Made by a program: the position numbers and the translations under genes. The notes below the pieces were generated by a model. That model searched no databases. It was not told where the DNA came from and was given only the letters and a program-made list of their open reading frames with translations. Shown here one piece after another: positions 42,272-51,987 of a stretch of 64,000 bases of DNA (positions are counted from its first letter, which is position 1; the number at the start of each line of letters is the position of its first letter). Source of the DNA: Paenibacillus oceani (lineage in GTDB: Bacteria; Bacillota; Bacilli; Paenibacillales; NBRC-103111); NCBI RefSeq assembly GCF_014705615.1, contig NZ_JACXJA010000001.1, positions 62,001 to 126,000 of the forward strand, read 5' to 3'.

Positions 42272-43837
42272 TTATTGCCGTTCGGGATGGGACAGCTCGA
42301 TTACCGTCGGTGTCGGATTAAGGAGCGCTTCACGGGTCCGATCGCCGAGTTGGCCTTTATCGTTCGCTCCCCAAGTCAGAAAAGCGCCTTCCCGGGTTTG
42401 TGCCCCGCTGCTCATAAATCCGGCCGTCACCGATTGAACCGGCGTTTGGATGCTAGTCTTCACCGGAAGCGTGCGCGACAGATTCGATCCGTCTCCCAGT
42501 TGGCCGTTTTTGTTGTAGCCCCAAGCCCATACGGAGCCGTCTTCCTGCAGCGCCATGCTATGCAGGCCGCCGGCAGAGATCTGAACGATTGCGCCGATGC
42601 CGGGAACCGCCTCCGGGTAGGAACGATTCGTACGACTACCGTCTCCCAGCGCTCCTTCGCTATTGTCTCCCCACGCCCAGACCGTGCCGTCTTGCAGGAG
42701 AGCCATACTATGGAAGATACCGGCAGATACGGCCGTCACCTGACTTAGACCGCCGAGCTGCACAGGCGAGTGCCGGTCGGTTACGGTACCGTCTCCCAAT
42801 TGACCATAGCCATTTTGGCCCCACGTCAACACCGTTCCGTCATTCTTGACGGCCAGGTTGTGAAAGGCGCCGCCGCTGATCGAAACGATCCCGTTCAGAC
42901 CCGGCACTTGAACCGGCGTCAACCGGTCGGCCGTTGAGCCGTCGCCCAGTTGACCGTAAGCGTTCAGTCCCCACGCCCATATCGTACCGTCCCTTTTGAG
43001 CGCCAGAGAATGCAGCTGTCCGGCCTGGACCGCAATGACGTCATGTAATTCCGGCACCTGGACCGGATTCCGCTTCGACTCGGTCGTACCGTCCCCCAAT
43101 TGTCCGTAGGAGTTGTCACCCCAAGCCCACACGGTCCCGTCCTCCCGGACCGCCAGAGAATGGTTATGCCCGGCAGCGACCGCATCTATCCCGGTTAATT
43201 CCGGCATTTGCACCGGGATAAAACTGGATGCCGCCGATTGACTGCCCAGGCGGCTTAACCGGGAATACCCCCATGACCATACGGCGCCGTCACGATCGAG
43301 CGCAAGCGTGTGCAGCGAGTTGGCTCGGCCCATAACAATTTTTGGGGCGTCAGCCGATGCGAGAGGCAGTGTACTTGCCATCACGATGTTGCTCATCGGC
43401 GATACGTTTCCCGCCGCATCCTTCGCCGCAATGGCGAACGAATAGGTGGTCCCGGCTGTGAGGCCCGTAATGGAAGCTGCATACGTTCCATAGGTGACGG
43501 TCGTTACCGATGCAGGAGACGTATGGTTGTAAATCACATACTCCGTTACGCCAATATTATCGGTTGCAGCCGTCCAACTAAGGCTGATGCTGTTGACCGT
43601 TCTGCTCCCGAGCTTTAGAAGAGGCGCCCCTGGAGGCGTGACATCCCGAAGCGCACTTCCCGGCGGTGGGGAGTACACGCTCCCGCTTACTGAGCTTGAA
43701 CCGTAAGTAGAAGTCGTGACACTCCCGCCCGGAACCTGGACTGAACCGCCAACCGCCGGCTGCGTACCCGCGAGCGGTACGAGCAAAGGTAAAGCAAGAG
43801 TACAAACCAGCAATTTATTCGTTTCTATTTTTTTCAT
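42272..43837 (-). CDS. Secreted FN3-RCC1 seven-blade propeller protein
   Basis: The 521-residue protein has a signal peptide ending near residue 31. A Ser/Thr/Gly/Pro-rich stretch is followed by one fibronectin type III domain (about 70-155, S-I-S-L-S-W-T-A-A-T-D-N-I-G-V) and seven RCC1-like repeats of about 50 residues (V-W-A-W-G-D-N-S-Y-G-Q-L-G-D-G-T pattern), enough for a closed seven-blade propeller. I prefer ATG 43837, 10 nt from GGGAGG, over 43846. In bacteria such proteins are extracellular and of unknown role. It lies 103 bp downstream of the SLH-collagen gene and may share its transcript. Confidence 0.85.
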   Translation of the reverse strand: MKKIETNKLLVCTLALPLLVPLAGTQPAVGGSVQVPGGSVTTSTYGSSSVSGSVYSPPPGSALRDVTPPGAPLLKLGSRTVNSISLSWTAATDNIGVTEYVIYNHTSPASVTTVTYGTYAASITGLTAGTTYSFAIAAKDAAGNVSPMSNIVMASTLPLASADAPKIVMGRANSLHTLALDRDGAVWSWGYSRLSRLGSQSAASSFIPVQMPELTGIDAVAAGHNHSLAVREDGTVWAWGDNSYGQLGDGTTESKRNPVQVPELHDVIAVQAGQLHSLALKRDGTIWAWGLNAYGQLGDGSTADRLTPVQVPGLNGIVSISGGAFHNLAVKNDGTVLTWGQNGYGQLGDGTVTDRHSPVQLGGLSQVTAVSAGIFHSMALLQDGTVWAWGDNSEGALGDGSRTNRSYPEAVPGIGAIVQISAGGLHSMALQEDGSVWAWGYNKNGQLGDGSNLSRTLPVKTSIQTPVQSVTAGFMSSGAQTREGAFLTWGANDKGQLGDRTREALLNPTPTVIELSHPERQ

Positions 43838-43939
43838 ACCATACATTCCTCCCAAATGCTTGAGGCTCCGATCGAACAGGCGCAAACCGGACCTCTTCCG
43901 GTCCGATCTGCCTCGCCTGCCATCGGCATTTTATGCGCA

Positions 43940-45955
43940 CTAGTCAATGCTTACCCCGGCGCTTGCATAACCTGGCAGGGTATTAACTAGACTAACACCG
44001 GTAGCAGTTGCCGAATACACCAATAACAATCGTTCGCCTTGAGCTACATCAACTGGGGTTGGTAAAGTGTGCAATCCGGTTGAAATGTTCCCGATTGAAA
44101 TCATTCCTGTCATATCAGGCGTCAGATTAATGCCGTTCCCCGGTAGGACTGGCGTAAACACATTGCTGTTATAAGCCGCCTTGTATAACTGGACATGAAT
44201 CGATACGGTTGTTCCTATATAGGCTGCAGCCTGTGTTGTGCTGAAAAAAGCGGAAATTGAAGATATTTTACCAGATCTGGGAACAACAAAAGCGTAATTC
44301 ATCTCTGCCCCCCCAGAACCGGTTAGATCTATCGTTCCCCCTGATGGAGACGGAACATTACCGGACTTCCCGTAACCAAGAGCAACTACATCCCCCGATA
44401 ATCCCCCGGCAATAGTTGTAACTGTAATAGGCGCACCTGAAGCAAACGGTATGATCGTGCCGGCTCCAGCCGGGCCCGTTGCTCCTGTTGCTCCGGTAGC
44501 TCCCGTCGGACCGGTTGCTCCTGTTGCTCCTGTTGCTCCCTGCAAGCCTGCCGGTCCCGTCGGTCCCGTTACTCCATCGGCCCCGGTCGGTCCCGTCGGA
44601 CCGGTTACGCCATCGGCTCCTGTTGCTCCTGTTGCTCCCTGCAAGCCTGCCGGTCCCGTCGGTCCCGTTACTCCATCGGCCCCGGTCGGTCCCGTCGGAC
44701 CGGTTACGCCATCGGCTCCCGTTGCTCCTGTTGCTCCCTGCAAGCCTGCCGGTCCCGTCGGTCCCGTTACTCCATCGGTTCCGGCCGGTCCCGTCGGACC
44801 GGTTACGCCATCGGCTCCCGTTGCTCCTGTTGCTCCCTGCAAGCCTGCCGGTCCCGTCGGTCCCGTTACTCCATTCGCTCCAGTCGCTCCCGTTGCACCT
44901 TGCGGGCCTGCGATTCCTTGCGCACCTTGCGGGCCTGTCGCTCCCGCCGATCCGCTATCGCCCCTGTCACCATTCTCGCCCTTCTCGCCCTGCTCTCCTT
45001 TTTCACCTTTCTCACCTGGATCGCCCTTGTCGCCCTTGTCTCCTTTGTCACCCTTTGGTCCCGCCAAAGCGCCCTCCGAAGCGGCTTCCACGAAAAATGC
45101 AATACTTCCGTTATGTACGACCGTAACAAGCTTTCCCGACTCCAGAACGGCTGCGCTTTCCGCAAAAACCACCGCATCCGCGTCCAGCTTGAATTCCGTC
45201 CTTGTGCCCTCGCGGTTCAATATTGCAATCATTGTCTCGGTCAGTTCCACCAATGTTCCGCGCGTAACCCGATCCAACTGCCGCTCCGACTGCCGCTCGG
45301 CATTACTTAACACGACTGCGAGCTGCGCGCGGGTGATCGGCTGCTTAGGTTTGAACGTATTATCGGGAAAACCGCTGATAACATTGAATTGTGCCGCCGC
45401 ATTTACATACCCTGCGGCCCAACCGGAGATTTCGTTCGAGTCGACGAACGATACGGGCGTATTCGCAAGCGCTTCTGCCTGTGAAGTCTTGCCCATCGCG
45501 CGAACGACCAGCCTAGTCAGCCATTCGCGGCTCGCTGGCTGATTGCCCCAATCCGCTCCCGTAATCGACTCCTCGCTTCTCACGAGTATGCCTTTCTCCA
45601 AAGCAATCAGAACCCAATTCTTAGCCCAATCGTCGACCTCAAGCGACAAACTGGCCGGTAGAGGGGACGCGTCCTCATAGCCCAGAAAGCGAACGATCAT
45701 AATAACGGCTTCTTGTTGACTGACCGGGCTGTCCGGATTGAAGTTGCCGATTCCGTCCCCCTCGGTTAGTCCCAAAGCAGCCGCCTTGGAGATGTATTTA
45801 AACGCCCAGGAAGAACGGTCCACGTCCGCAAAGGAAGCCGCATGTACGGTAGCGGGCTGCAAAGGACCGAAGCTGGGGAAGGACGATACCGCAAGCTGAC
45901 TTACGACCAAAAAAGCCATAGACGTTTTAAAGAGGGATTGCTTCTTGTCTTTCAT
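43940..45955 (-). CDS. S-layer-anchored collagen-like protein with BclB C-terminal domain
   Basis: The 671-residue protein has a signal peptide (cleavage near V-H-A-A, about 39), three SLH domains at about 40-95, 105-155 and 165-220, a short linker domain, then about 200 residues of Gly-X-Y (first G-D-K/G-E-K type, then G-A-T/G-P-T type). The last 170 residues begin I-I-P-F-A-S-G and contain G-G-T-I-D-L-T-G and end G-Y-A-S-A-G-V, matching the exosporium BclB C-terminal domain. SLH domains bind pyruvylated cell-wall polymer, so this looks like a vegetative or spore-wall surface fibre. The GGAGGT site for it lies inside the upstream gene. Confidence 0.9.
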   Translation of the reverse strand: MKDKKQSLFKTSMAFLVVSQLAVSSFPSFGPLQPATVHAASFADVDRSSWAFKYISKAAALGLTEGDGIGNFNPDSPVSQQEAVIMIVRFLGYEDASPLPASLSLEVDDWAKNWVLIALEKGILVRSEESITGADWGNQPASREWLTRLVVRAMGKTSQAEALANTPVSFVDSNEISGWAAGYVNAAAQFNVISGFPDNTFKPKQPITRAQLAVVLSNAERQSERQLDRVTRGTLVELTETMIAILNREGTRTEFKLDADAVVFAESAAVLESGKLVTVVHNGSIAFFVEAASEGALAGPKGDKGDKGDKGDPGEKGEKGEQGEKGENGDRGDSGSAGATGPQGAQGIAGPQGATGATGANGVTGPTGPAGLQGATGATGADGVTGPTGPAGTDGVTGPTGPAGLQGATGATGADGVTGPTGPTGADGVTGPTGPAGLQGATGATGADGVTGPTGPTGADGVTGPTGPAGLQGATGATGATGPTGATGATGATGPAGAGTIIPFASGAPITVTTIAGGLSGDVVALGYGKSGNVPSPSGGTIDLTGSGGAEMNYAFVVPRSGKISSISAFFSTTQAAAYIGTTVSIHVQLYKAAYNSNVFTPVLPGNGINLTPDMTGMISIGNISTGLHTLPTPVDVAQGERLLLVYSATATGVSLVNTLPGYASAGVSID
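44458..45063 (-). repeat. Collagen repeat region with 99-bp higher-order repeat
   Basis: Gly-X-Y triplets throughout. The marker GCAAGCC recurs at 44542, 44641, 44740 and 44839, exactly 99 bp apart, defining a 33-residue (11-triplet) higher-order unit that is nearly identical between copies. Long frames on the + strand here are by-products. Confidence 0.92.
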
Positions 45956-47789
45956 TCCTCATTACCTCCGAAGATTCTAGGATATTTTGAAAATACCGCC
46001 GATTGGCCAGCACCCGGCTATCGTTGGGGACATACGAAGCGGCCTGCTCGTTATGGCTGCGGGCCTGCTCCCGCCGCCCCAAGCGGTCATAGCAGACGCA
46101 CAGCTGAAGATGCGGCAGCCAGGTCCAGCAGGCCAGCTCGATCATCGCGTTCGGTTCGCTCGGCTTCGGGAGAGCCAGCGCCTGCTCATACCAAAGGCAC
46201 GCTTCCTCATACTCCCCGGACTGCATGAAGTAATAACCGAGCCTGCAGCACTGCTCCGCTCTCGGCAAGGCGTAAGCGAACGACTGGATCACTTTGTTCT
46301 TCGCCTCGGAGAGCCGGCCGAGTTCCGCCAAACAGTCGGCGGCCCGGGCGCAAGCGGATATTTTGTCCTCCACCCAGCCGGCGGGCATCTGCAGAAACTG
46401 CTCATATACGGCCGCAGCCCGCTCCCATTGTTTGTTGTCGCGCAGCTCGTTGGCGAAATAAAACGTGTCTCTCGGCGTGAACGTTTCATTCGAGGCCAGA
46501 CGCGCTTCGTAAATACGCAAGTTTCGGGTAGAGTTCTTATGCATTCGGCGGTGAGTGATGCCAATGTCGGAGTACATAATGTTGCCAGATACTTTCAGGT
46601 ATTCGTGCACCACGCCGATCCATTGAAAGTTGCGTTCCCGCCTCACCAACCTGTTTCTTCGCAGGCTTGCCGCAGGCCGCCCCTCCTCGTCGAACGACAG
46701 ATTATAATGCATGGATACGGAATCGACATTCCACTCCAGAGAGGACAATACCGCTCTAAGCTTTTCGGCGTCCTCGGGCAGAACGACATCGTCCGCATCG
46801 AGCCACAGGATGTACTCCTTCGTAGCGAGACTGAATGCATAATTGCGGGCTTTGGCGAAGTCGTCCACCCATTCGAAGTCCGCGATCCGGTCGGCGTACC
46901 GGGCCGCCAGCTCTTTGGTTCCGTCCGTCGATCCGGTATCCACGATAACAATCTCATCGACCAGCTCGCGAACGTTGGACAAACAGCGCTCAAGCGTCGC
47001 CTCCTCGTTTTTGACGATCATGCACAGGCTCACCGTAACCGGCCTGCCCCATCGGTTGAGCGCTTCGTTGATATTCACGCCCCACTTCTCCTTGGCCAAA
47101 ACCCGATTGCGCTCCAACTGCCGGTTGTACCAAAGGGGATCATCCGGGAACAGGGGCGGAGGCGGCAAATAACGCACAAAGCAATCCTCCGCTATATACA
47201 GGCTGAAGCCCTCCTTAAGAAGCCGATAACACAAGTCGTCATCCTCAAAAGCCTCCAACCCGAACCGCTCGTCAAATCCGCCCACGAGCTCGAAGGCGTT
47301 CCGTTTCACGAGGAGAAAACCGCTTAACAAACGGTTTACCTTCTTGCAGTGTCCCGTCCTCGTCAATTGCAGCGCTTTGGCCGTATGGTCCAATTGCTGC
47401 ATATTGCCGCAAGCAACCGCCATATGCTGCTCTCCGCTTACGTCATTGCTATAGGGACCGGCCATCGCGGCATCCTCATAACGATCGAGACATACCGACA
47501 AGGAGTTCAGCCATCCTTCGGAAACGATCATGTGATCACGAAGAAAAACAAGTCGCTCCCCCTTTGCGGCCGAAGCGCCTTGATTATAGCCTTTCGCTAC
47601 ACCGACAGGGACTTCATTCGTAATCACCGTACAGTCCAGCTTCGACAGCCATTTGCTCTCGGGTTCGTCGATCGCCCCGTCGTTGACCACAATCAGGTCG
47701 TAAGGAGCATCTGTGTACATGCGGATTCTGGACAAACACATCTCTAGCAGCTGTTCATGCTGCGCAAGCAAAATAATGCTGACTGACAT
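45927..47789 (-). CDS. Tandem family 2 glycosyltransferase with C-terminal TPR-like region
   Basis: The 620-residue protein starts at ATG 47789 behind AAGGAGGG. A first GT2-like domain spans about 3-235 ([21 protein letters not shown]), and a second about 265-390 ([26 protein letters not shown]). Residues about 430-600 are helical repeats like TPRs ([23 protein letters not shown]). Its last 29 bp overlap the SLH-collagen gene and carry that gene's ribosome site. I infer that it glycosylates the collagen-like product. Confidence 0.87.
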   Translation of the reverse strand: MSVSIILLAQHEQLLEMCLSRIRMYTDAPYDLIVVNDGAIDEPESKWLSKLDCTVITNEVPVGVAKGYNQGASAAKGERLVFLRDHMIVSEGWLNSLSVCLDRYEDAAMAGPYSNDVSGEQHMAVACGNMQQLDHTAKALQLTRTGHCKKVNRLLSGFLLVKRNAFELVGGFDERFGLEAFEDDDLCYRLLKEGFSLYIAEDCFVRYLPPPPLFPDDPLWYNRQLERNRVLAKEKWGVNINEALNRWGRPVTVSLCMIVKNEEATLERCLSNVRELVDEIVIVDTGSTDGTKELAARYADRIADFEWVDDFAKARNYAFSLATKEYILWLDADDVVLPEDAEKLRAVLSSLEWNVDSVSMHYNLSFDEEGRPAASLRRNRLVRRERNFQWIGVVHEYLKVSGNIMYSDIGITHRRMHKNSTRNLRIYEARLASNETFTPRDTFYFANELRDNKQWERAAAVYEQFLQMPAGWVEDKISACARAADCLAELGRLSEAKNKVIQSFAYALPRAEQCCRLGYYFMQSGEYEEACLWYEQALALPKPSEPNAMIELACWTWLPHLQLCVCYDRLGRREQARSHNEQAASYVPNDSRVLANRRYFQNILESSEVMRNERQEAIPL

Positions 47790-48064
47790 GGAGCCCTCCT
47801 TTTTCCGGCAGGGTAGCTTTGGGTACATCCATTACAAATGTACAGTCGGTTAAGAGCCTGTCCGATCGATGATCCTTGAAGCCGTTCCCGGAGCTCGACA
47901 GGAACCGACACATACGTCTATAGTAGCAAAACGATTTCAAACGATTTTTATTCGATCACCTCCTTTTGCTGAGCAAGTTCTGAGCAAATAGGACTACAAG
48001 ACACTTTTTCGACAATATTTCCCAAAAACAAGCAAGAAATTTACAAAAAGTATTTGCGATCGCC
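47790..48064. other. Promoter-side region upstream of the tandem glycosyltransferase
   Basis: About 275 bp of AT-rich DNA. GGAGGTGATCG on the minus strand (about 47957) looks like a ribosome site but is not followed by a usable start. No gene is supported; the region probably holds the promoter of the glycosyltransferase/SLH-collagen operon. Confidence 0.4.
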
Positions 48065-48107
48065 AAAAAGACCCTGATCCGATCATCCGATCGGCCAGGG
48101 TCTTTTT
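48065..48107 (-). terminator. Terminator of the second sugar ABC operon
   Basis: AAAAAGACCCTG pairs with CCAGGGTCTTTTTT around a loop containing CCGATC/GATCGG. It lies just after the binding-protein stop at 48124. Confidence 0.88.
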
Positions 48108-48123
48108 TATCATTTCATTCCGT

Positions 48124-49713
48124 TTACTTCCACTCCGGACCTTTATAGCCGGAATCGTTCAATGCATCGTTCACTTCCTTCAGCACTTGAGAGCCGCCTT
48201 TGTCCATCCATTCCTTCACCATTTTGTCCCAATCGGAAATCGGCTTTTCGCCGAAGATCATTTTGGTTTGCTCGGTGTACAGGAATTTGCTCAGGTCGGA
48301 GTCTTTCGTCGCTCTTGTCTCAGAGAACACCGCATTGACCGGGTTGACATAATGCTTCATGTTTTTGTGCAGCGTTTCGAACTGGGCGGCTACGTCGCGG
48401 AGCAGCGGGATCGTATATTCTTTCGAATATCCGTTCGCGTCATCGCTTGGAGCCCACATGCGGCTATCCGGCAAGTAGTTCATCGGAGCCATTCCTTTTT
48501 CTTCGATCTCTCTTTGCACCGCGCCGTTTGCAATTTTGTAACCTTGGTTCTCAAGGCCGTTCAGCCAGTCAAAGTCTTTGTTGCTTGCGTTACGCTGTTC
48601 CAGCGTGTAGAATTTCCGGCCGTAGTCGATCATCTCGAGGATGCGTTTCACTTTGTCCGGATCGTCCTTCAGCTTCGCGCTGAGCATCACTACGCCGTAG
48701 TATCCAGGCGTCGTCGTGTAGCCTTGGCTTCCGTCCGGCGCTTTGAACATCGGAATCGGCGCCAGCTTGGCGTTCGGGTTAATGTCGACCAGACCTTGCA
48801 TCCATGTCGGGTTCATACCGCGAGGCGTTCCGATAAAGATCCCCGCTTTGCCGCCGTAGAACTCCTTCGTATTGACCTGCGTCCAGTTCAAAAGCGCGAA
48901 GTCCTTGGTGATAGCGCCTTCCTTGTACAGATCGGCGAGCCATTGGACATGGTCTTTGCGCGCGTTCGAGATAAAGCCCGGGATGACCTGCCCTTGATCG
49001 TTTTTATGATACCAGGCGTTGAGGTCCCAGTACGTGCCCATCGCATATTGCGGGTTGATATTCTCTGCCATCGCGAGTCCGTACGTATCGGCTTTGCCGT
49101 TGCCGTCCGGGTCGTTTTTGGTGAACGCAATCGCCACCTGCTTCAGCTCTTCGTAGTTCGTCGGCATTTTCAGGTTCAGCTTCTCCAGCCAATCGGTCCG
49201 GATCATCGGCGTCAGTTCGTAAGTTTCGGTCAAATACTTCTGGATGCCGTAAATTTTGCCGCCCACGGAAACCGACTTGCGCACGTTTTCCGGAATGAGC
49301 TTGAACGACTCGTATTTGTCCATATATTCGTTAAGCGGCAAGAACGCACCCTGCTTCGCCCATTTGTAGAAGTTGGCGTCCGGCGCTTCAAGCACAATAA
49401 TGTCCGGGATGTCGCCGGAAGCGACAACGGCGCTCAGCTTCTGAACATAGTCGGAACGGACGACGTATTGCGGCTTGTAATCGACGTTGAACTTCTCGTT
49501 AATCATCTGGATGCCCTTGCCGTCGGCCGGAGGCAGCGCTCCGTAACGGTAGTCGATCATCGAGATCGTATGTTTCTTGGAAGCCCCCGCCTGACCTTCG
49601 TTATTCGCGCCCGCTGCGGGCGGTTTCTCTGCTTCTTTGCCGGTTCCGCAAGCGACGGCCGTTGCCGACAGCGCGACGATCAGGCCGGCTGCCAATACTT
49701 TTTTCATTGCCAT
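48124..49713 (-). CDS. Sugar ABC transporter substrate-binding lipoprotein
   Basis: The 529-residue extracellular binding protein starts at ATG 49713, about 10 nt after AAGGGGA. Lipobox A-V-A-C has the cysteine at residue 22. The D-P-D-G-N-G-K-A-D-T-Y-G loop and the C-terminal G-E-K-P-I-S-D-W-D-K-M segment are family hallmarks shared with the protein at 19433. It is the third gene of a permease-permease-binding protein operon. The ligand is unknown; the downstream neighbourhood of amino-sugar enzymes suggests a HexNAc-containing glycan. Confidence 0.9.
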   Translation of the reverse strand: MAMKKVLAAGLIVALSATAVACGTGKEAEKPPAAGANNEGQAGASKKHTISMIDYRYGALPPADGKGIQMINEKFNVDYKPQYVVRSDYVQKLSAVVASGDIPDIIVLEAPDANFYKWAKQGAFLPLNEYMDKYESFKLIPENVRKSVSVGGKIYGIQKYLTETYELTPMIRTDWLEKLNLKMPTNYEELKQVAIAFTKNDPDGNGKADTYGLAMAENINPQYAMGTYWDLNAWYHKNDQGQVIPGFISNARKDHVQWLADLYKEGAITKDFALLNWTQVNTKEFYGGKAGIFIGTPRGMNPTWMQGLVDINPNAKLAPIPMFKAPDGSQGYTTTPGYYGVVMLSAKLKDDPDKVKRILEMIDYGRKFYTLEQRNASNKDFDWLNGLENQGYKIANGAVQREIEEKGMAPMNYLPDSRMWAPSDDANGYSKEYTIPLLRDVAAQFETLHKNMKHYVNPVNAVFSETRATKDSDLSKFLYTEQTKMIFGEKPISDWDKMVKEWMDKGGSQVLKEVNDALNDSGYKGPEWK

Positions 49714-49831
49714 GTTGAATGGATCCCCTTCCCCTAATGGAATGATTGCACTTGATGATTCCCTACTTCTTTTCATAGTAGAAGTTGAACTACTAACTTC
49801 CTGGATAGACCGAATGCAATGGAGTAAAAGA

Positions 49832-50707
49832 TCACCCCTTGACCGATCCCAGCATCACCCCCTTGGCGAAATGCTTTTGCAGAAACGGATACACGATCAG
49901 AATCGGTACGGTCGCGACAATGATCGCAGCCATCTGGATCGTCTCCGCAGGCGGAGCGTTCTCAAGCAGAATCTGTCCGTTCGCCAGCGTATTTTGCGCT
50001 TCGTTTACGACGACGATTTGCCGCAGGATCACTTGGATCGGCCACCAGCGCTGGTCGTTCATGTACAGGATCGCGGAGAAATAGTTGTTCCAGTGATATA
50101 CCGCGTAGAACAGTCCGAACGCCGCCAGCGAAGGCTTGGACAGCGGCAGTATGATGCGCCAGAACGACTGCAGGTCGTTGGCCCCGTCGATATGAGCCGC
50201 CTCGTGCAGCTCGCTCGGAATGCTTTGGAAAAACTGCCGCATGATGATCAGGAAAAACGGCGTAATCGCCACCGGCAATATGAGCGCCCAGATCGAATCG
50301 ATCAGGCCGGTTTCCTTCACGACCAGATAAGTCGGGATCATGCCGGCGTTAAACAGCATCGTGAACAACACCATAAACGTTACTGTGCGTTGACCGAACA
50401 CCGGGCGCGACAAGACGTAAGCGAACGTCGACGTAAACGCCAGATTGACGAGCGTCCCGACGACTGTAATCAGCCCGGTCACCCATAACGAGCGGATGAA
50501 CGATTTCGATACGAAAATGAATTCGTAGGCGTCCAGCACCCATTCTTTCGGGATGAGCATAAAGTCGCTCTGCATATATTCTTTGTAGGACGAGAACGAT
50601 ACGGCTACGACGTATACGAACGGAAACAGCATCACGAGCGCCGTAACCGCAAGCAAAATATAGTTGGTAAAATCGAGCACCCGGCTGGATATCGATTTGT
50701 CTTTCAT
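49832..50707 (-). CDS. Sugar ABC transporter permease, LplC type
   Basis: The 291-residue permease begins M-K-D-K-S-I-S-S-R at 50707 after GGAGAC. Six membrane helices are predicted, the EAA loop is E-L-H-E-A-A-H-I-D-G-A-N-D, and the C terminus F-A-K-G-V-M-L-G-S-V-K-G is standard. It pairs with the permease encoded 26 bp upstream. No ATPase gene is in the window. Confidence 0.9.
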   Translation of the reverse strand: MKDKSISSRVLDFTNYILLAVTALVMLFPFVYVVAVSFSSYKEYMQSDFMLIPKEWVLDAYEFIFVSKSFIRSLWVTGLITVVGTLVNLAFTSTFAYVLSRPVFGQRTVTFMVLFTMLFNAGMIPTYLVVKETGLIDSIWALILPVAITPFFLIIMRQFFQSIPSELHEAAHIDGANDLQSFWRIILPLSKPSLAAFGLFYAVYHWNNYFSAILYMNDQRWWPIQVILRQIVVVNEAQNTLANGQILLENAPPAETIQMAAIIVATVPILIVYPFLQKHFAKGVMLGSVKG

Positions 50708-50732
50708 GCTGCAGTCTCCTTTCCGGCCACCA

Positions 50733-51689
50733 TCAGTACACGCCTTCTTCGCCGAATTTTTTGGCCAGCTGGTTCGCCGCCATGACGAGGACAAGCCCGA
50801 CTACGCCTTTGAACATGCCGACCGCCGTAGCGAAGCTGTAGTCCGCCTGTTGGATGCCCTTGAAAAACACGAAGGTGTCGAGAACGTTTTGCGTCTCCTC
50901 GTTAAACGGATTGAGCATCAGGAATACTTGCTCGAAGCCGCTGTCAAGCACGGTGCCGAGACGAAGAATCAGCATGATGACGATCGTCGAACGGATCGCA
51001 GGCAGCGTGATATGCCAGATTTGCCGCATCCGGCTGGCGCCGTCCATCACGGCCGCTTCGTACAGGCTCGGATTCACTCCCGCGAGCGCCGCCAGGAAGA
51101 TGATCGTGCCCCAGCCCGCTTCCTTCCAGATCACCTGCGTGATGATCATCGGCTTGAAGTAGGACGGATCGGTCATGAACGGAATCGTTTCCCAGCCTAG
51201 CGAATCCCGCAAGAAGATGTTGACGAGCCCTTCGCCCCGGAAGAAGATGATCCAAATACCCACTACGACAACCCACGACAAAAAGTGCGGCAAATAAATG
51301 ATTGATTGGATGACGCGCTTGTACACCTGATTGCGCACCTCATTCAGCATAAGGGCCATCAAGATCGGCATCGGAAACGCGAATGCGATTTGCAGGAACG
51401 ATAAGTACAGCGTGTTCCAAAGAACCTTTACGACCTCCGTGTCTTCGAATATGCGCCGGAAATGCTCCAGACCCACCCATTCGCTGTTGAATATCCCCTG
51501 AAACGGATTAAAATCGATAAACGCCAAATACAGCCCGAACATCGGCGCGTACTTGTATACGAGGAAATAAGCGAGTCCCGGCAGTCCGAGCAGCAGCAAG
51601 TACCGGTCTTTCCATAACCGGGCCCGCATCCGCTTCCATACCGATGTCTCTGCCTGTCCCGAAAGAACTGCGGCTGATTCCGTATTCAT
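50733..51689 (-). CDS. Sugar ABC transporter permease, LplB type
   Basis: The 318-residue permease is the first gene of the second importer operon. ATG 51689 is the first start giving a normal N terminus; the GGGGG ribosome element is rather far (14 nt). After a charged segment come L-L-L-L-G-L-P-G-L-A-Y and Y-K-Y-A-P-M-F-G-L-Y-L-A-F. The EAA loop is L-Y-E-A-A-V-M-D-G-A-S-R. Its upstream 300 bp contain the operon promoter and the terminator of the AraC regulator. Confidence 0.9.
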   Translation of the reverse strand: MNTESAAVLSGQAETSVWKRMRARLWKDRYLLLLGLPGLAYFLVYKYAPMFGLYLAFIDFNPFQGIFNSEWVGLEHFRRIFEDTEVVKVLWNTLYLSFLQIAFAFPMPILMALMLNEVRNQVYKRVIQSIIYLPHFLSWVVVVGIWIIFFRGEGLVNIFLRDSLGWETIPFMTDPSYFKPMIITQVIWKEAGWGTIIFLAALAGVNPSLYEAAVMDGASRMRQIWHITLPAIRSTIVIMLILRLGTVLDSGFEQVFLMLNPFNEETQNVLDTFVFFKGIQQADYSFATAVGMFKGVVGLVLVMAANQLAKKFGEEGVY

Positions 51690-51987
51690 CTCTTTGTTTT
51701 GTCCCCCTTCTCGTCGGTCTTGGCTGTCTCTTGTCCGTAGCATACCCCGCATGCGTTTTTAATCGCAATTATCTGTTGCGGGCGCGGAGATGATAAACAA
51801 TTAACGCGAAAAGATAAAGATTTCGTTAAGAGAAACAGGCATAACACGGCGGGAGTGGGGAGCGTCTCCGGAGTGTTTCAGGGAAGCGAATCGGCGAATT
51901 GGCGGATTGGGGGACCGGCAGATCGGAGCAAAAGAAAAACGACCGCCAAGCAGAGTCTGCTCGCAGTCGTTCAGGGGTACAAAAGTG
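51690..51987. promoter_or_regulatory. Region between AraC regulator and ABC operon
   Basis: About 300 bp with the terminator of the regulator gene (51931-51971) and, to its left, the minus-strand promoter of the importer. The AT-rich stretch 51780-51840 is the likeliest promoter and AraC-binding area, but I cannot define -35 and -10 hexamers with confidence. Confidence 0.4.
51931..51971 (-). terminator. Terminator of the AraC regulator gene
   Basis: On the minus strand AACGAC, then AGCAGA, pair with TCTGCT and GTCGTT, followed by TTTTCTTTT. Confidence 0.78.

Noticed and set aside
44451..45542. 363-codon + strand frame opposite the SLH-collagen gene
   Set aside because: Again a by-product of collagen codons; the minus-strand gene has signal peptide, SLH and BclB domains.
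48187..49737. 516-codon + strand frame opposite the second binding protein
   Set aside because: Shadow of a firmly identified lipoprotein gene; the peptide resembles no protein.
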